Origin: Lecanosticta acicola
Taxonomy: Eukaryota; Ascomycota; Dothideomycetes; Mycosphaerellales; Mycosphaerellaceae
Reading direction: 5' to 3'
NCBI GenBank assembly: GCA_963674455.1
Contig: CAVMBE010000020.1
Span: 186,001 to 250,000 of the forward strand
Length of the DNA: 64,000 nucleotides
The translations under genes were made by a program, and so were the position numbers. The notes beneath the pieces were generated by a model that saw nothing but the letters and a program-made list of their open reading frames with translations, ran no database searches and was not told the origin of the DNA. This document shows, in pieces, positions 10,964 through 20,846 of this stretch (its first letter is position 1; each line of letters starts with the position of its first letter).

Positions 10964-12364
10964 CTTGAGGGAAGTCAACGGGTAAAAATATTGGCCAGGA
11001 AAAAGAAAGAGATCGACAGAAGCCCACAAGACGGATCTGGAGAACTCCACGGGATTACTCCCTTTTGTATTCTCCATGGATTGTACCCACAGAACGCTGC
11101 ACCCGTCGACTTAAAGCCAAGCATGCACTCGGCGCATACTCGGATCAAGCGGACGGGCGACGGCATATGTTCTTTGCTCTATGTGACAGTCGCGCCATGT
11201 GAGGAATTTAGGCTAAATTGCCCATGGGGCTCCAAAGGATCAGCTTGCAGGCCTGGCGAGCCGGATGTGTCCAATCTGTTTGCTCGCTTGCTGTGGGGTG
11301 GTGGCAGCGTGCGGCGTTGTGCCGCGTGGTCATCTCGTGCGGCGCATGGCTGGCTAGCACGGCATCTGTTGTTCGTCGAAGGATTGGGATTGTGAAATAT
11401 GAGCCGGAATATTAACAATGAATTGATTTCTAAGCAGAATCGATTGACGGCATCGCGGCAAAAGTGAGAAACCGCATTTCTACTTACGGACTTCCGGTTT
11501 CTCCCAATCTTATACCTCGAGAGTATTTCGCTGTTGTAGTCTAGCGACTGGAGCCTTGAGGATACCAGAAGGGTCTGTGGGTCACTACTGTGGGGTCTGG
11601 AGATAGCGTCTGGAGACTCCATGCGAAGCGAGATACCCCGAACCGAGGACCACTTGCACTTGCACTTGCACTTCCATGCATTCCATTGTGGTGTGACCTT
11701 GTCGGCTCGCATGCTTCCACGTGGCGGCCGTTGGTGAGGTCGTGCCCAAGCATTCGGCGTCTTTTGTGCTTCGGATCACATGCATCTTTGTCGGGTATCA
11801 GACTCCGAGCTCTTGCGAGGTTCCCGGCTCGGTGTTTGAGTGTGGGATCCGGGGGAGGGTCCACATCCCACGAGTTGCTGCTTTCGTATTAATCAAGCCT
11901 AGGATTTCGTCAACAAGAACAACGTATGCAGCGAGCTTCTGTTCGGAAAGACTTCGATTTCGGCTCTTGACTAACGAAGGCTCATGATTTTTTAATGCAT
12001 CCCTTTGTCGGCTCAGGGCAGAGGCATCTGGAGGCCACTGGATCCATACTGCAAGCAACATAGCGCCATGATAGCAAACCGATAAATGGAAGCACAGCTT
12101 CACAACATCCCGCTTCATAACCGCGGCAATAGTCTATTACAACACAACTTTTGAGACAACTGAAAAGGTGCAAAAGATAGAGCAGAGCGTGGCGGTTCTT
12201 CTGCACTGGTTTTCGCTGTCTTGCTTTTGCTGTTGGGGTCGCAATACGAGGACAAAGTCAGGCCCAAGAGGCGACATTTCACGTTTCAGTGTCCCCCAGT
12301 GGGGCGTCTGTCAGTCATGCATGTGACGGGCTCCTCTCGCAAGGCGGGCGTTATCAGTGTCCTA
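10964..12364. other. Intergenic region with CACTTG repeat
   Basis: About 1.4 kb lies upstream of the sugar porter and downstream of the BTB gene. A perfect CACTTG hexamer occurs four times at 11651-11674. Several 60-180-codon frames are present but have no recognisable motifs or splice-compatible partners. Confidence 0.5.
11651..11674 (+). repeat. Four tandem CACTTG hexamers
   Basis: Four perfect copies of CACTTG in non-coding DNA about 0.7 kb upstream of the sugar-porter start. Because the unit contains an E-box-like half (CACTTG), it could bind a bHLH factor; this is only a possibility. Confidence 0.7.
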
Positions 12365-13459
12365 TCAGTACATGCCTCGCCTCTTGGCCTGACTGTTCCT
12401 CAAACCCAGCTCCTTGAACAGCTTGAAAGATAGGCCCTCAACGACAACGATAGACTTCTCGATGACGGGATCGGTCGACAAGTTCGCCGCGCAATCCAAT
12501 ATCGTCTTGATCATGATGTCTCGAAGTCCCAGATCGCTGTCTTCGGTGGCTCCGAACGCAACCCCGATGGCTGCCGCAAAGTCACTCCGATTCCAGGTGC
12601 CCTCGACGGCGGCCTTGAGTTTCTCCATCGCCAGTTGGCGAAGAGGCTCGATGTCGTACTTGGATCCCATGGCGTAGAGTCTTGCGTGCATGGTGAGAGC
12701 ATCTGGAGATGTTGACGGGGTTCCTGAGGTTACTCGATCGCCGGGTTTGGATGCGCCATTCGAGTCATATGCAGGTTCTGGCTCTGGTTCAACACAGGGC
12801 TCCGCGAAGAAGTCTGGATCGTAGGCCGCAGGCTCGTCACCCCAGCCGAAGACCCTCGCCTGCTTTCTTTTCTTGTCCTTCTTGCTTCGGTTCTTGCTGA
12901 ACGAACCCCCTAGATCATCCTCTTCGTAAGTCTGAGTAGCGACGCTAGACTTTTCAGCAACATCATCGATATCAGACTTATCAATTACCATCGTATCTTG
13001 CGTCGGAACCTTGGTCGCAAGCTGAGAGGGGTCAATTGCATCCGCATCAGCATCAGAAGAGCCCGGCGTGTAGTCGTTCATGTAGATGTAGTCGATCATG
13101 AGCTGGACCGCTTCTGGATGGTCACAGCTATAGTCCTCCTCTTCAGCTTGGCTATCGATGGCTTTGAGAGAAATGACACCAGCCTTGCCCTCCTGGAGGT
13201 TGTCAGTCATGACGATTGTCACGAGTCAGGGCTTGCTTGCTTACCGCCCATTTCTCTTTCTGACAAGCCTTTGCGAACCACTTCGAGCGCAGACACATCA
13301 CATTCTTGTGGACCTTGAACTGATATCCCCCACAGCGTACTGTGAGATCGGAGTATTCACCAGTTTTCCTCAGGCTAAAGTTATCAGTGATCTTGTCCAG
13401 ATCAAGGGACCAGAAAGTCGTCAGGGCACTTACCTTGCCAAAATTTCGCCGTGCTCCAT
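12365..13459 (-). CDS. BTB/POZ domain protein, 327 aa
   Basis: Three exons: 13459..13434, 13374..13245 and 13192..12365, with introns of 59 and 52 nt. The short first exon encodes MEHGEILAS. Splicing then gives LRKTGEYSDLTVRCGGYQFKVHKNVMCLRSKWF, the classic fungal BTB core (SDL, F-VHK, L---S-FF). The BTB fold continues to DHPEAVQLMIDYIYMNDY. A Lys/Arg-rich and acidic linker (about residues 115-205) separates it from a helical C-terminal part (MHARLYAMGSKYDIEPLRQLA), which is the usual continuation in fungal BTB proteins. Such proteins may act as Cullin-3 adaptors or protein-protein scaffolds; the partner is unknown. It is divergent from the IFI6-like gene at 13848 across about 390 bases. Confidence 0.86.
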
Positions 13460-13847
13460 TCTGTGAGCCTTTGTCGTTCCAGACAGCAAGTTCGGAAGTT
13501 GTGTAAACGGGGAAGAATGAGTAGGGCGACTGCGTTTGCTTGGCCTGTGCTCTTATCAACACTGAATTGAACTAGCGGGGTCCTACAGCTACCCCTGCTG
13601 CACGAGCTGAAGCCTCGCGTCTCGAAAGCAAACGGTACGTTTTGAGCGGTATTCACAACTCGCAAGAAGTCTTGTTGGCCTCAAAATCAATTGGTCGTGG
13701 TTCAATCCTCGCTTAGAGCCGCGCCTCGATCCTCGCCTCTTCAGCCACACCCTGTGCCGCAGAAGCCGCCTGCAATTTCTACGACAGAGGACAACATAAA
13801 CCGACATAGTTGCTCTTACAACACTGCCAGCAAGTCTCCGAAGCATC

Positions 13848-14421
13848 ATGGCACCCGTCAGTATGGAGATCCTCGTCGCCGGTCTGAATTTCACCTCCCA
13901 GCCGGACTTCTCATCTGCCTTCGCCGAATTCGCAGCCGACCGCAACCCTATCTTGGACTTCATCACCAGATACTGGTCTGTGGTTTTGGATTGGATCAGC
14001 ACGGCTTCAGCAGATTGCGTGCAGTGGGTGTTGCAGCCTCGTGAGTCGCATATCAGAGCCTGTCGAGTTGATGACTGACTCGGAAATGACCAGATGTTTA
14101 CGCCGTCATCATCGCCTGGGCCGTTACCTTCACCATCATTATCACGATCATCCTCACTCTTGGCTTCGGACCAGTGGGCGTTGGTGCTGGCGAGTCAATC
14201 GAGACCTTATAGTTTGGAGGTTGGCTGACCATGATGCAGGTACTCTAGCGGCCGGATTCCAAGCTTGGATGTACGGCGGGTATACTCCTACCGGCGGCAT
14301 TTTCGCGACTCTCACAAGCTTGGGCATGTTGGGTTTGCTTGCTCCGGTGGTAGCTTTGCTTGCTGCGTCTATCGCCAGTATCGTTGCGGCGATCGTCTGG
14401 GCATTCGGAATCTGGCGCTGA
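13848..14421 (+). CDS. Interferon-induced 6-16 (IFI6/IFI27-like) family protein, 156 aa
   Basis: Three exons: 13848..14040, 14094..14189 and 14240..14421. The N-terminal 65 residues look amphipathic or disordered. A strongly hydrophobic helix follows (VYAVIIAWAVTFTIIIT). The family core comes last: LGFGPVGVGAGTLAAGFQAW, then GGYTPTGGIFATLTSLGMLG, ending in a Leu/Ala/Ile-rich membrane segment. Animal ISG12/IFI6 proteins localise to mitochondrial or other inner membranes and affect apoptosis; fungal roles are unknown. The second intron (14190..14239) appears to use a GC donor (GCTG|GCGAGT) with CAG acceptor. The GT alternative two codons upstream (GTGCTG) is weak. A second family member lies 470 bases downstream on the same strand. 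Confidence 0.8.
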
Positions 14422-14889
14422 AGATGGAAGCCAATTTGCCGTACGGCTTTTTCGCGTACGAAGAGAAGGCATGTTCCGAGTCGTCCAGCTGAGCTATAGC
14501 GATAGACGTTCTGTCTCAAGCAGTCAGCCTGGAATATTGTCAAAGACTATCTTGACTTCTCTCCTCTGATCGAGCTGAGCTTCTGATCAAGATGCCCTTA
14601 TGCTGCTGCTCCATGAAATAGCCCCTGGCGTTCTTGCGTCAGCATACTCCAACTTCACGTCATGACCTTTGAGTATTCTGGCGGCTTCCATCGATCCAGC
14701 TAGGCATGAAAAGGTACATATACCTACCATTTGCTGCTGGTTCTTCAACGAAACCCCCATTAGCACTTCATCGACGACTTCCTCAAACACCACCTCAAAG
14801 CCACAGCACCTACGAAGAAGACGAGCTCTCCTCACAGAAGCATACAAACCCACCAAAGCATTTTCAAATCCACCAAATCCCTTGCAATC
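14422..14889. other. Spacer between the two IFI6-like genes
   Basis: About 470 bases hold the 3' end of the first IFI6-like gene and presumably the promoter of the second. No supported coding content. Confidence 0.4.
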
Positions 14890-15124
14890 ATGCCCTTCGC
14901 CTTCATTGTCCAGCCAGCTCTCCAGGGAGTATGCTCTGTACTCGGCTTCGGCGCCGCGGGCCCAGTGGCGGGTGAGTTGCTCTTTTCAATTATATGATGA
15001 GCGTTTACTGATCCCAGAAGGCACTTTCGCCCCGCTCTGGCAGTCAACAGTCTACGCAGCAGCGGTCCCGGCGGGAAGCACATTTGCGTGGCTGCAGAGC
15101 TTCGCCATGTGTGCTGCTCTCTGA
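14890..15124 (+). CDS. Short IFI6/IFI27-like protein, 62 aa
   Basis: Two exons: 14890..14971 and 15018..15124, joined over a 46-nt intron (GTGAGT...CCCAG). The product MPFAFIVQPALQGVC continues with LGFGAAGPVAEGTFAPLWQS, VYAAAVPAGSTFAWLQSFAM and ends CAAL. This is nearly all of the compact Gly/Ala-rich IFI6-16 core without any N-terminal extension. Two hydrophobic helices are expected, so it is probably a small membrane protein. The C-terminal CAAL resembles a prenylation CaaX box, although this may be chance. It neighbours the 156-aa family member on the same strand. The gene is too short to score well by codon use; the call rests on the family pattern surviving the splice. Confidence 0.72.
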
Positions 15125-16431
15125 TAGAGCCAGTATCGAACGGCCGGAGATTGGCGCGCGTTCTCCGGAAATCAAGACAATAGGGCGGAAATGGAGATGT
15201 TGGAGGGCTCTTGCTGAAAAAGGTATTTTGCAGTTGGAGCAAAGTCAAGGAGACGCTCGTTGGGATCGGTTTTGTTGTAATATTAGTATCTCGTATCCCG
15301 TAAGATGCCTTGATCTCGCAACCAGTTCCAGTCATGCGCATGTCGAACGGGATAATTGAGTTCTCCAAGACCGCGAGAAGATCCAAGTAGTCATAGCTCG
15401 GCTTTTCTTCGGCAGTGCAAGGGTTTGTTTTGACCTCTTTCCATTCGAACGCGTCTCTTCTCGTTTCAATTTCGTCCAAACACTTCTCCGCGTCCTGTTG
15501 TACGGAACGGATTGTTCAATCGCCTTTTCCTGTGTAGGCGCCTTCCTACTCGACCGATCTGTCAGGTCCCTCGGTATCCGACGCGTGTTGCATCCTGTCA
15601 CTAGCAGGCCGAATCCAGAACAGGAAGCCGTCAAAGTCATATACGTCTCGGCTCCAGAGTCACACGAAGAGTCTAAAGACGATGCAGCTTTCATCGAGAA
15701 TCAACGAGTGCCGGTTTCAGTCCAGAGGAGACGCACCGTGAAAGCCGGCCGACGCAAAGCCCATAGGACATCCTGATGAGAACTAACATGTCCCTAAGGA
15801 CAGCAAGTCCAGCGTGTCAAAGCAGGACTGGCGAAGCCATGCTTTCGAATTTTCGATCATGCATGTCCGCCAAACGATGCCATGTGGGTTCCATCACTTG
15901 CCACGAGGTGTTTTGATCATGCAATTGGCCGGAGGCAACTCCGTCTCCACTTCCTCGTCTCCGCATGGAGCCTCCGCATTTCGGCGCGTCTATAACCTTA
16001 TCCTTCGCCACACCTGCCTCTCCAGGAGACGACTTTCTCGAAACATTCTCGCCAGACACACTCTTAGCAATTCTGGATGGCCTCTTGCAACCGATGTTCG
16101 TGGGCAATCCAGGTGCCCAACTCTCGACATTCTATCTTAGAGTTACTGGCTCCAATGGACACTTTGGATGAATTTAAAAGAAGGAGCAATTCCAGAGATT
16201 TGAAACATGTGCCTTCGACGCGAGTCCGTTACCAATGAAGCATTGATCGACATGGAAGGAGCCTGCAGGCGTCACGAGGCGAGGCGCTGTTGGAGTCTCA
16301 CATCAGAAATTCAGAAGACACACTTCATCCCTTAGATCTCACACTTCACTTTCGACAACTGGAGGCTTATCTTACGCTGCGCATAGACGGATGCCTAGCA
16401 GTGCGAGCCAACTTCACCTGTGACATCCACC
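15125..16431. other. Intergenic, only unsupported short frames
   Basis: About 1.3 kb without a gene I can defend. A plus-strand frame at 15498-15776 (92 codons) and minus-strand frames around 15270-15700 look partly protein-like. None shows a known motif, and I cannot join them with convincing splice sites. The last 200 bases must contain the promoter of the sugar-porter pseudogene. Confidence 0.4.
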
Positions 16432-18290
16432 ATGCTACCTCGCACAATGTTGAACCTCCAAGGGAGGGCCTTCTATCAGCTTATGTCGTTTAGCTGCGCG
16501 ATGGTGTGTTGGACGTCAACATATATTGTTCATCGCTGAAGAATCACAGGCCTTCCTGATCTTCGGATACGACGCTGGTGTTCTTGGTGGCGTGCAAACA
16601 ACGCAGCCATTCCTCTCTGGATTAAATGTATGCTCTAGACATGGTCAATGCTCAGGCCAAGTTCAAAAGTCTGACTGCAGTGCAGATCACGGGCAACGAA
16701 CAAGGCAACCTTATCATCCCACTCATTGCCTCATCCTACACGTGAGATGAGATTCCCCAGCGTCCGGTTATTGATCTGACGATATCCTTTAGGCTTGGAT
16801 GCCTGGTCATGGCTATCTTTCTCGTCATCTCGGGCGTCGGCTACCACTTTGGTCGACGTATGAGCATTCTCATTGGCGATGTCCTGGTTGTCATCGGTGG
16901 CGCTATTCAAGCCTCATCTTTCTCCGTCGCTCAAATCATCACGGCTCGCGTCATTTGTGGATTTGGCATTGGCCTTATCTCAGCCACAGTTCCGACTTAC
17001 ATGTCCGAGACGACCATAAAAACTTCTCAACGCGGTCCGCAAGTTGCCATTCAATGCGTATATTTGATCTGGGGCGTTGCGCTGGCATACTGGGTAGACC
17101 TGGGCATGACGCAGCTGGACAGCCAGGCGAGTTGGCGATTCCCTATCTCGCTCCAGAGTTTGTTCACGCTGCTCAGTTTTGTAGGCATGTTGGTGCTACC
17201 AGATACGCCGAGGTGGTACTATTCCAAAGGAAGAATCGAGGATGGAGATAGAGTCTTGAGCCAACTCTACGCACTTCCCATTGAAGACGAACAAGTCCAA
17301 AAAACCCGGGCAGAGATCTTGGAGACCATCAAACTGGAGGACCAGGAAGGGCGGATCAAGGTTCTGGACTTCTTCTGGGACCGATCAAAATTACAATCAG
17401 CGAGACGAGTGCGCACAAGCTTCTTGATCCTGTCGCTTCAGCAGAATATGGGTACGTACAATGAAGCATTCCCAGATCTTGGCGGGTGCGTGGCTGACAG
17501 AGCGTGCAGGCATTAACATTTTGGTTTACTACTCGACGATCATCCTCGCGAATGTCGGCCTCGATACCTTCATGCAGCAAACCATCGCTGCCGTCACAAA
17601 CACCGTTTTTGCGATTGGTACCATTTTCACTGTGTTCACAATCGAGCGTTGGGGAAGGAGAACAATCATGTTCTGGACAGCAATCGGATGTAAGTTGCAT
17701 TGGAAATACCTCATTTATCGAAAACTGAACCCGTTCAGGTACCATCTCCATGGCGATCTTCATTGCGGTGCAGGGCCTGCCAAGTCCCACTCTGGCCACT
17801 TAGTGGACCGCGGTGGTGTTCGTCATCATATTCCAATTTCTGACAGGATTAGGCTGGATGGGATGCCCTTGGCTATATGGACCTGAGATCGCACCGCTAC
17901 GCTACAGACATCTCGGTGGAGCAGCAGGTATTGTAGGCGAATGGTCCATGACTTTCGCTACCGTCTTCGGAGGAGGGATTGCAGTGCAGTCTGTTGGGTG
18001 GCCAATCTGGTTCTGGCAATTGACTTCGTGTGTCGTTGCCGTGATATGTAAGTTTACTAGTGCGTTGTCACTCATGGAAACTGACCCGGTGTGCAGTCGT
18101 CTACTTCTGGTGTCCAGAGACTGCTGGCAAGACTCTGGAAGAGATCGACGACGTCTTCATCGAGGAAGCCCAAAGGTGGCCAGGTGCTAAGCACATACGA
18201 GTGCACGAAGAAGAGCTGAGCGTGGAGGATTCGAGATCGGGAAAGGGGGCCAAGTATGAAGAAGTTGCCGAGCACGAAGAGACAGTGTAG
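16432..18290 (+). pseudogene. MFS sugar porter interrupted by an in-frame TAG
   Basis: Seven exons: 16432..16503, 16550..16627, 16686..16741, 16793..17451, 17510..17689, 17739..18047 and 18097..18290. Introns are 46-58 nt and all junction phases agree. The model gives 515 codons, a normal sugar-porter length. Motifs in order: LIFGYDAGVLGGVQTTQPF (TM1), GRRMSILIGD, RVICGFGIGLISATVPTYMSE, PDTPRWYYSKGRIEDG, NILVYYSTII (TM7), GPEIAPLRYRHLGGA and PETAGKTLEEIDDVF. Codon 17801-17803 in exon 6 (between TM9 and TM10) is TAG, and the frame continues intact on both sides. Skipping it would need a 36-nt intron, shorter than any other here. Translation stopping there would lose TM10-12. The remaining frame shows no frameshift, so inactivation would be recent. 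It lies tail-to-tail with the lyase-type pseudogene at 18407. Confidence 0.78.
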
Positions 18291-18406
18291 AATGAGTGGT
18301 TCGCATAGCGCAGCATACTAACAACATCGCTTTGGAAAGTCAAGAGAGCAAACAAAAGAGTCCACCAGAACAGCAAAACTTTGGGCTTGAAGCATGCTAC
18401 GTTTTA

Positions 18407-19231
18407 CTATATACCATTCATGAAAGATTGACCACCAACTGCAGCGTCGAACGCCATCAAGTCTTGCAAGCCGCAGATATTGAACAGCCCACTTGAACCC
18501 ATCGGAGGCTTGACCACGGGCGGCTTGCTCGTCGTCTTCATTAACGTTCGGTAAGCATTTCTAGATCTTTATTAGCTGGTGGAATGCCAAGACCTCATCG
18601 ATATACTTACCGCAAAGCAGGAATTGTCTCTTCCAATCCAACAAAAGGCCCAATCACGATGCTGAAGCCAAGCTCCTGCGCCTCCTGGAAGCTGATTACA
18701 GGCGTCTTCCCTTCAGCGGTAATATCAACTGAGACCGGCACATTCTTCGGCAACAACAAAACGCTTTCTTCCTCCCTCAACACAACTCAGAGTCTCGAAG
18801 AACAGCGCATCGGCGCCTATCTCGGCTGCTATTTTCAATATCGCTACGGTTTGGCGTATTCTTCGTGGGAGATGGTTGTTTTGCCAGCGAGATGGCCGCA
18901 GCGTTTGACAACCCCTTGGTCTTCGTTGTGTAGGCCTGCGACGCCTGCGCGGGCGTATTGGTGGACTGTGATGGCTACATCGAGGGTGCCGTCATAGCCC
19001 GTGTCTGTGGAGAATCAGTCTCATCGAGCTACAGCATTGCTACTACCAGGTGGATCGACATACCGACATCAGCTATTAGTGGAATATCGGGATCTAGCGA
19101 GACAATCATGCCTGCGTTGCGAATCATGTCGGTACCGTTGGCTATTCCGAGGTCGGCCATGCCGAGGGTGGACATACTGGTACCGGCGCCGGTCTACAAG
19201 ACGGAGCCAGCATCAACTTGAGACGTGACAT
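18407..19231 (-). pseudogene. Isocitrate lyase / PEP mutase superfamily pseudogene
   Basis: Family blocks appear in correct order on the minus strand but in different frames with pieces missing. MSRLKLMLAPSC (19231) should run into about 20-25 residues of YDG.SARL-type sequence. Instead a stop follows and then TGAGTSMSTLGMADLG. The frame continues through PDIPLIADV, an intact 59-nt intron (19063..19005) and DTGYDGTLDVAITVHQYAR, then GVAGLHNEDQGVVKRCGHLAG to EEYAKP. There it hits a stop where about 30-40 residues are absent. AAEIGADALFFETL resumes in another frame, followed after a further shift by TAEGKTPVISFQEAQELGF to IPALR. A last exon encodes LFNICGLQDLMAFD and ends at 18407. Missing coding DNA cannot be explained by introns. 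Intact relatives are methylisocitrate-lyase or oxaloacetate-hydrolase-like enzymes cleaving C-C bonds with Mg2+. Confidence 0.8.
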
Positions 19232-19785
19232 GGTGCTATCTCCGTACAGACCGCTCGCAAGCTTGCGATCCTCGCTTGATACCCTCAAATACCTACCCAC
19301 ATGCCCTACATCCCCTGATCATTCATGTGATCAACTTATGAGGCCTTGAGATTTCGAGTCCGTGGAGATAGTGCCGAGAATCTGGAGTCACGAGCTGATG
19401 ATAGAGCCAAGGGAGCACGAGAACCAGACGGAAGACGATCTACAGTGCTATACAAGATGCTATTACCAGGACCTGTGCGGTTCGTGTACTTGAAGTTGTG
19501 GATCTTCCTCGTCTTGCTGCGTTACGAAAGGTGGTGTCAAGATATGATAGAGTTCCCGAGCTCTTCCAGGATATATGGCGGCTGCAACATCCCTGGTCAA
19601 TGGACCATAACGCGTGAGAGTCACCGATTGACGGTAAATGAGGAAGGAACACTTTGCACGGAGGGCAATAGGCATTGAGCTGTTTGTAGAAGCAGCAAGC
19701 CAGCTGCTATGGCTGGCCTTGTGAAATCTATGGGCGCCATTCAGACCAAGGTCGTTGGGAGTTAAGTCACGTTCCATGTTGTGTA
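19232..19785. other. Intergenic, nothing recognised
   Basis: About 550 bases upstream of the lyase pseudogene with no conserved frame, repeat or RNA gene that I can see. Confidence 0.35.
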
Positions 19786-20163
19786 ATGCTGCTAATTGTA
19801 CAGCGCAGTACTATGTCCGCAGCAACTACTGCCATCATCGAAGACCCAAAAGCGCTGGCGGTGAGGGTTGCGTCGAATGGCAAACCACGACAACCTCAGG
19901 CCTTCATACAAATGCCCGGAGGCGGCCATCATGGTCCACCAGAAGAAAAGCTGACCGACTGCCCATGCGGGCCTTTCGAGCTTGGGACATGCTCCAACGC
20001 TATCTCTCGCCCTCCTCAATGCGTAGCCGTATACACAAGAAGACCCTTGCTGGATCTTGCTATGTTAAAGGACGCGCAGGCAGACCTCTACACAAGCAAA
20101 GATACAGTCTTTCGCCATAGCGATCAGGCTCCAGACTGGCCTTGGCCCCGACCACCTTACTAG
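19786..20163 (+). CDS. Possible small hypothetical protein, 125 aa
   Basis: An ATG-initiated frame ends at TAG 20161-20163. An internal ATG at 19812 would give a 116-aa product starting MSAATTAIIEDPKALAVR. It is Pro/Gly-rich (MPGGGHHGPPEEKLTDCPC) with five Cys and ends PDWPWPRPPY. No known domain or signal peptide is seen. It ends 35 bases before the convergent gene at 20199. Both the length and the decayed neighbourhood make a chance frame quite possible. Confidence 0.3.
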   Translation: MLLIVQRSTMSAATTAIIEDPKALAVRVASNGKPRQPQAFIQMPGGGHHGPPEEKLTDCPCGPFELGTCSNAISRPPQCVAVYTRRPLLDLAMLKDAQADLYTSKDTVFRHSDQAPDWPWPRPPY

Positions 20164-20198
20164 GACTCGGAATGATCCTCACCTGTCATCGCGCTCGC

Positions 20199-20846
20199 CT
20201 ACTCTCCTCCTTCATCAGCAGCGTCGTTGGGGCCAAGTGTGGGGTCTTCCACGCCGAAAGCGGCTGCGAACTCCATGCGAGCGCTGCGTAGAAAGGGATA
20301 CATGCCGCGCAGCGTGTCTAGGGTGTACTCGTGGAAGTCGTTGCCATCGAAGAAGCCTACTTCTCCGCCAAGGGCTATGGTCGCTTCTTGAAGGGCCTGC
20401 ATCTCCGTTATTGCCTGTGGAACTGGGGTGGCTATATGGTCGTTGCGCTCGGCGTGGATTTGCTGTTCTTGCTCGGCAGCTTCTGCCTGGTCGATGTTCC
20501 GGGTATTTATATGCTCTCCTGGCTCGGAATTGTCTTCGTGTCTGACGTTCTGGGTGTTCGTTTCCTGCACCGTATCTGAGACGTCCGGCTGGCGACTCTT
20601 TGACGTAGCTACGGGCGACTCTGCCGTTGGCGACTGAGCTGATACCAGGTTGCCACTCCAAACCGCGATATTCGTGCCGGGTTCTATGCCCAAGAGCGTC
20701 AGGTCATGATGGATCGCTGGTTCGTAGCCCTGTTGATCGAGCTCTTGTCGAACCGCATCGTCTACCACATGTCTCCAGACGAAGTTGCGCGAAGGCGGTT
20801 GACGCGTGCGGAAGGTCTTGACGTCGGATGAAGAAGGAACCGACAT
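20199..20846 (-). CDS. Hypothetical protein, 215 aa
   Basis: An intronless frame from ATG 20846 encodes MSVPSSSDVKTFRTRQPPSR and then a short folded-looking block (FVWRHVVDDAVRQELDQQG, ending TLLGIEPGTNIAVW). The middle (about 70-145) is Gln/Glu/Asn-rich and disordered. The C-terminus is again more ordered (TEMQALQEATIALGGEVGFF, MYPFLRSARMEFAAAFG). I do not recognise the family. The composition is protein-like and the frame is clean despite the decayed neighbourhood, which supports a real gene. Confidence 0.6.
   Translation of the reverse strand: MSVPSSSDVKTFRTRQPPSRNFVWRHVVDDAVRQELDQQGYEPAIHHDLTLLGIEPGTNIAVWSGNLVSAQSPTAESPVATSKSRQPDVSDTVQETNTQNVRHEDNSEPGEHINTRNIDQAEAAEQEQQIHAERNDHIATPVPQAITEMQALQEATIALGGEVGFFDGNDFHEYTLDTLRGMYPFLRSARMEFAAAFGVEDPTLGPNDAADEGGE

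Noticed and set aside
14832..15479. Minus-strand frame of 215 codons
   Set aside because: It overlaps the 62-aa IFI6-like gene antisense. A part (about 15280-15480) looks protein-like, but no family or splice partner was found.
15498..15776. Plus-strand frame of 92 codons, possible last exon of a gene
   Set aside because: An acceptor-like TGTAG precedes it, but no upstream exon can be defined and no motif is seen.
16504..18096. Widespread alternative genetic code (TAG/TAA read as amino acid)
   Set aside because: Intact genes in the window end with TAA or TAG at the expected family C-terminus (for example the exchanger at 46985 and the DUF1446 gene at 6202), so these codons still terminate.
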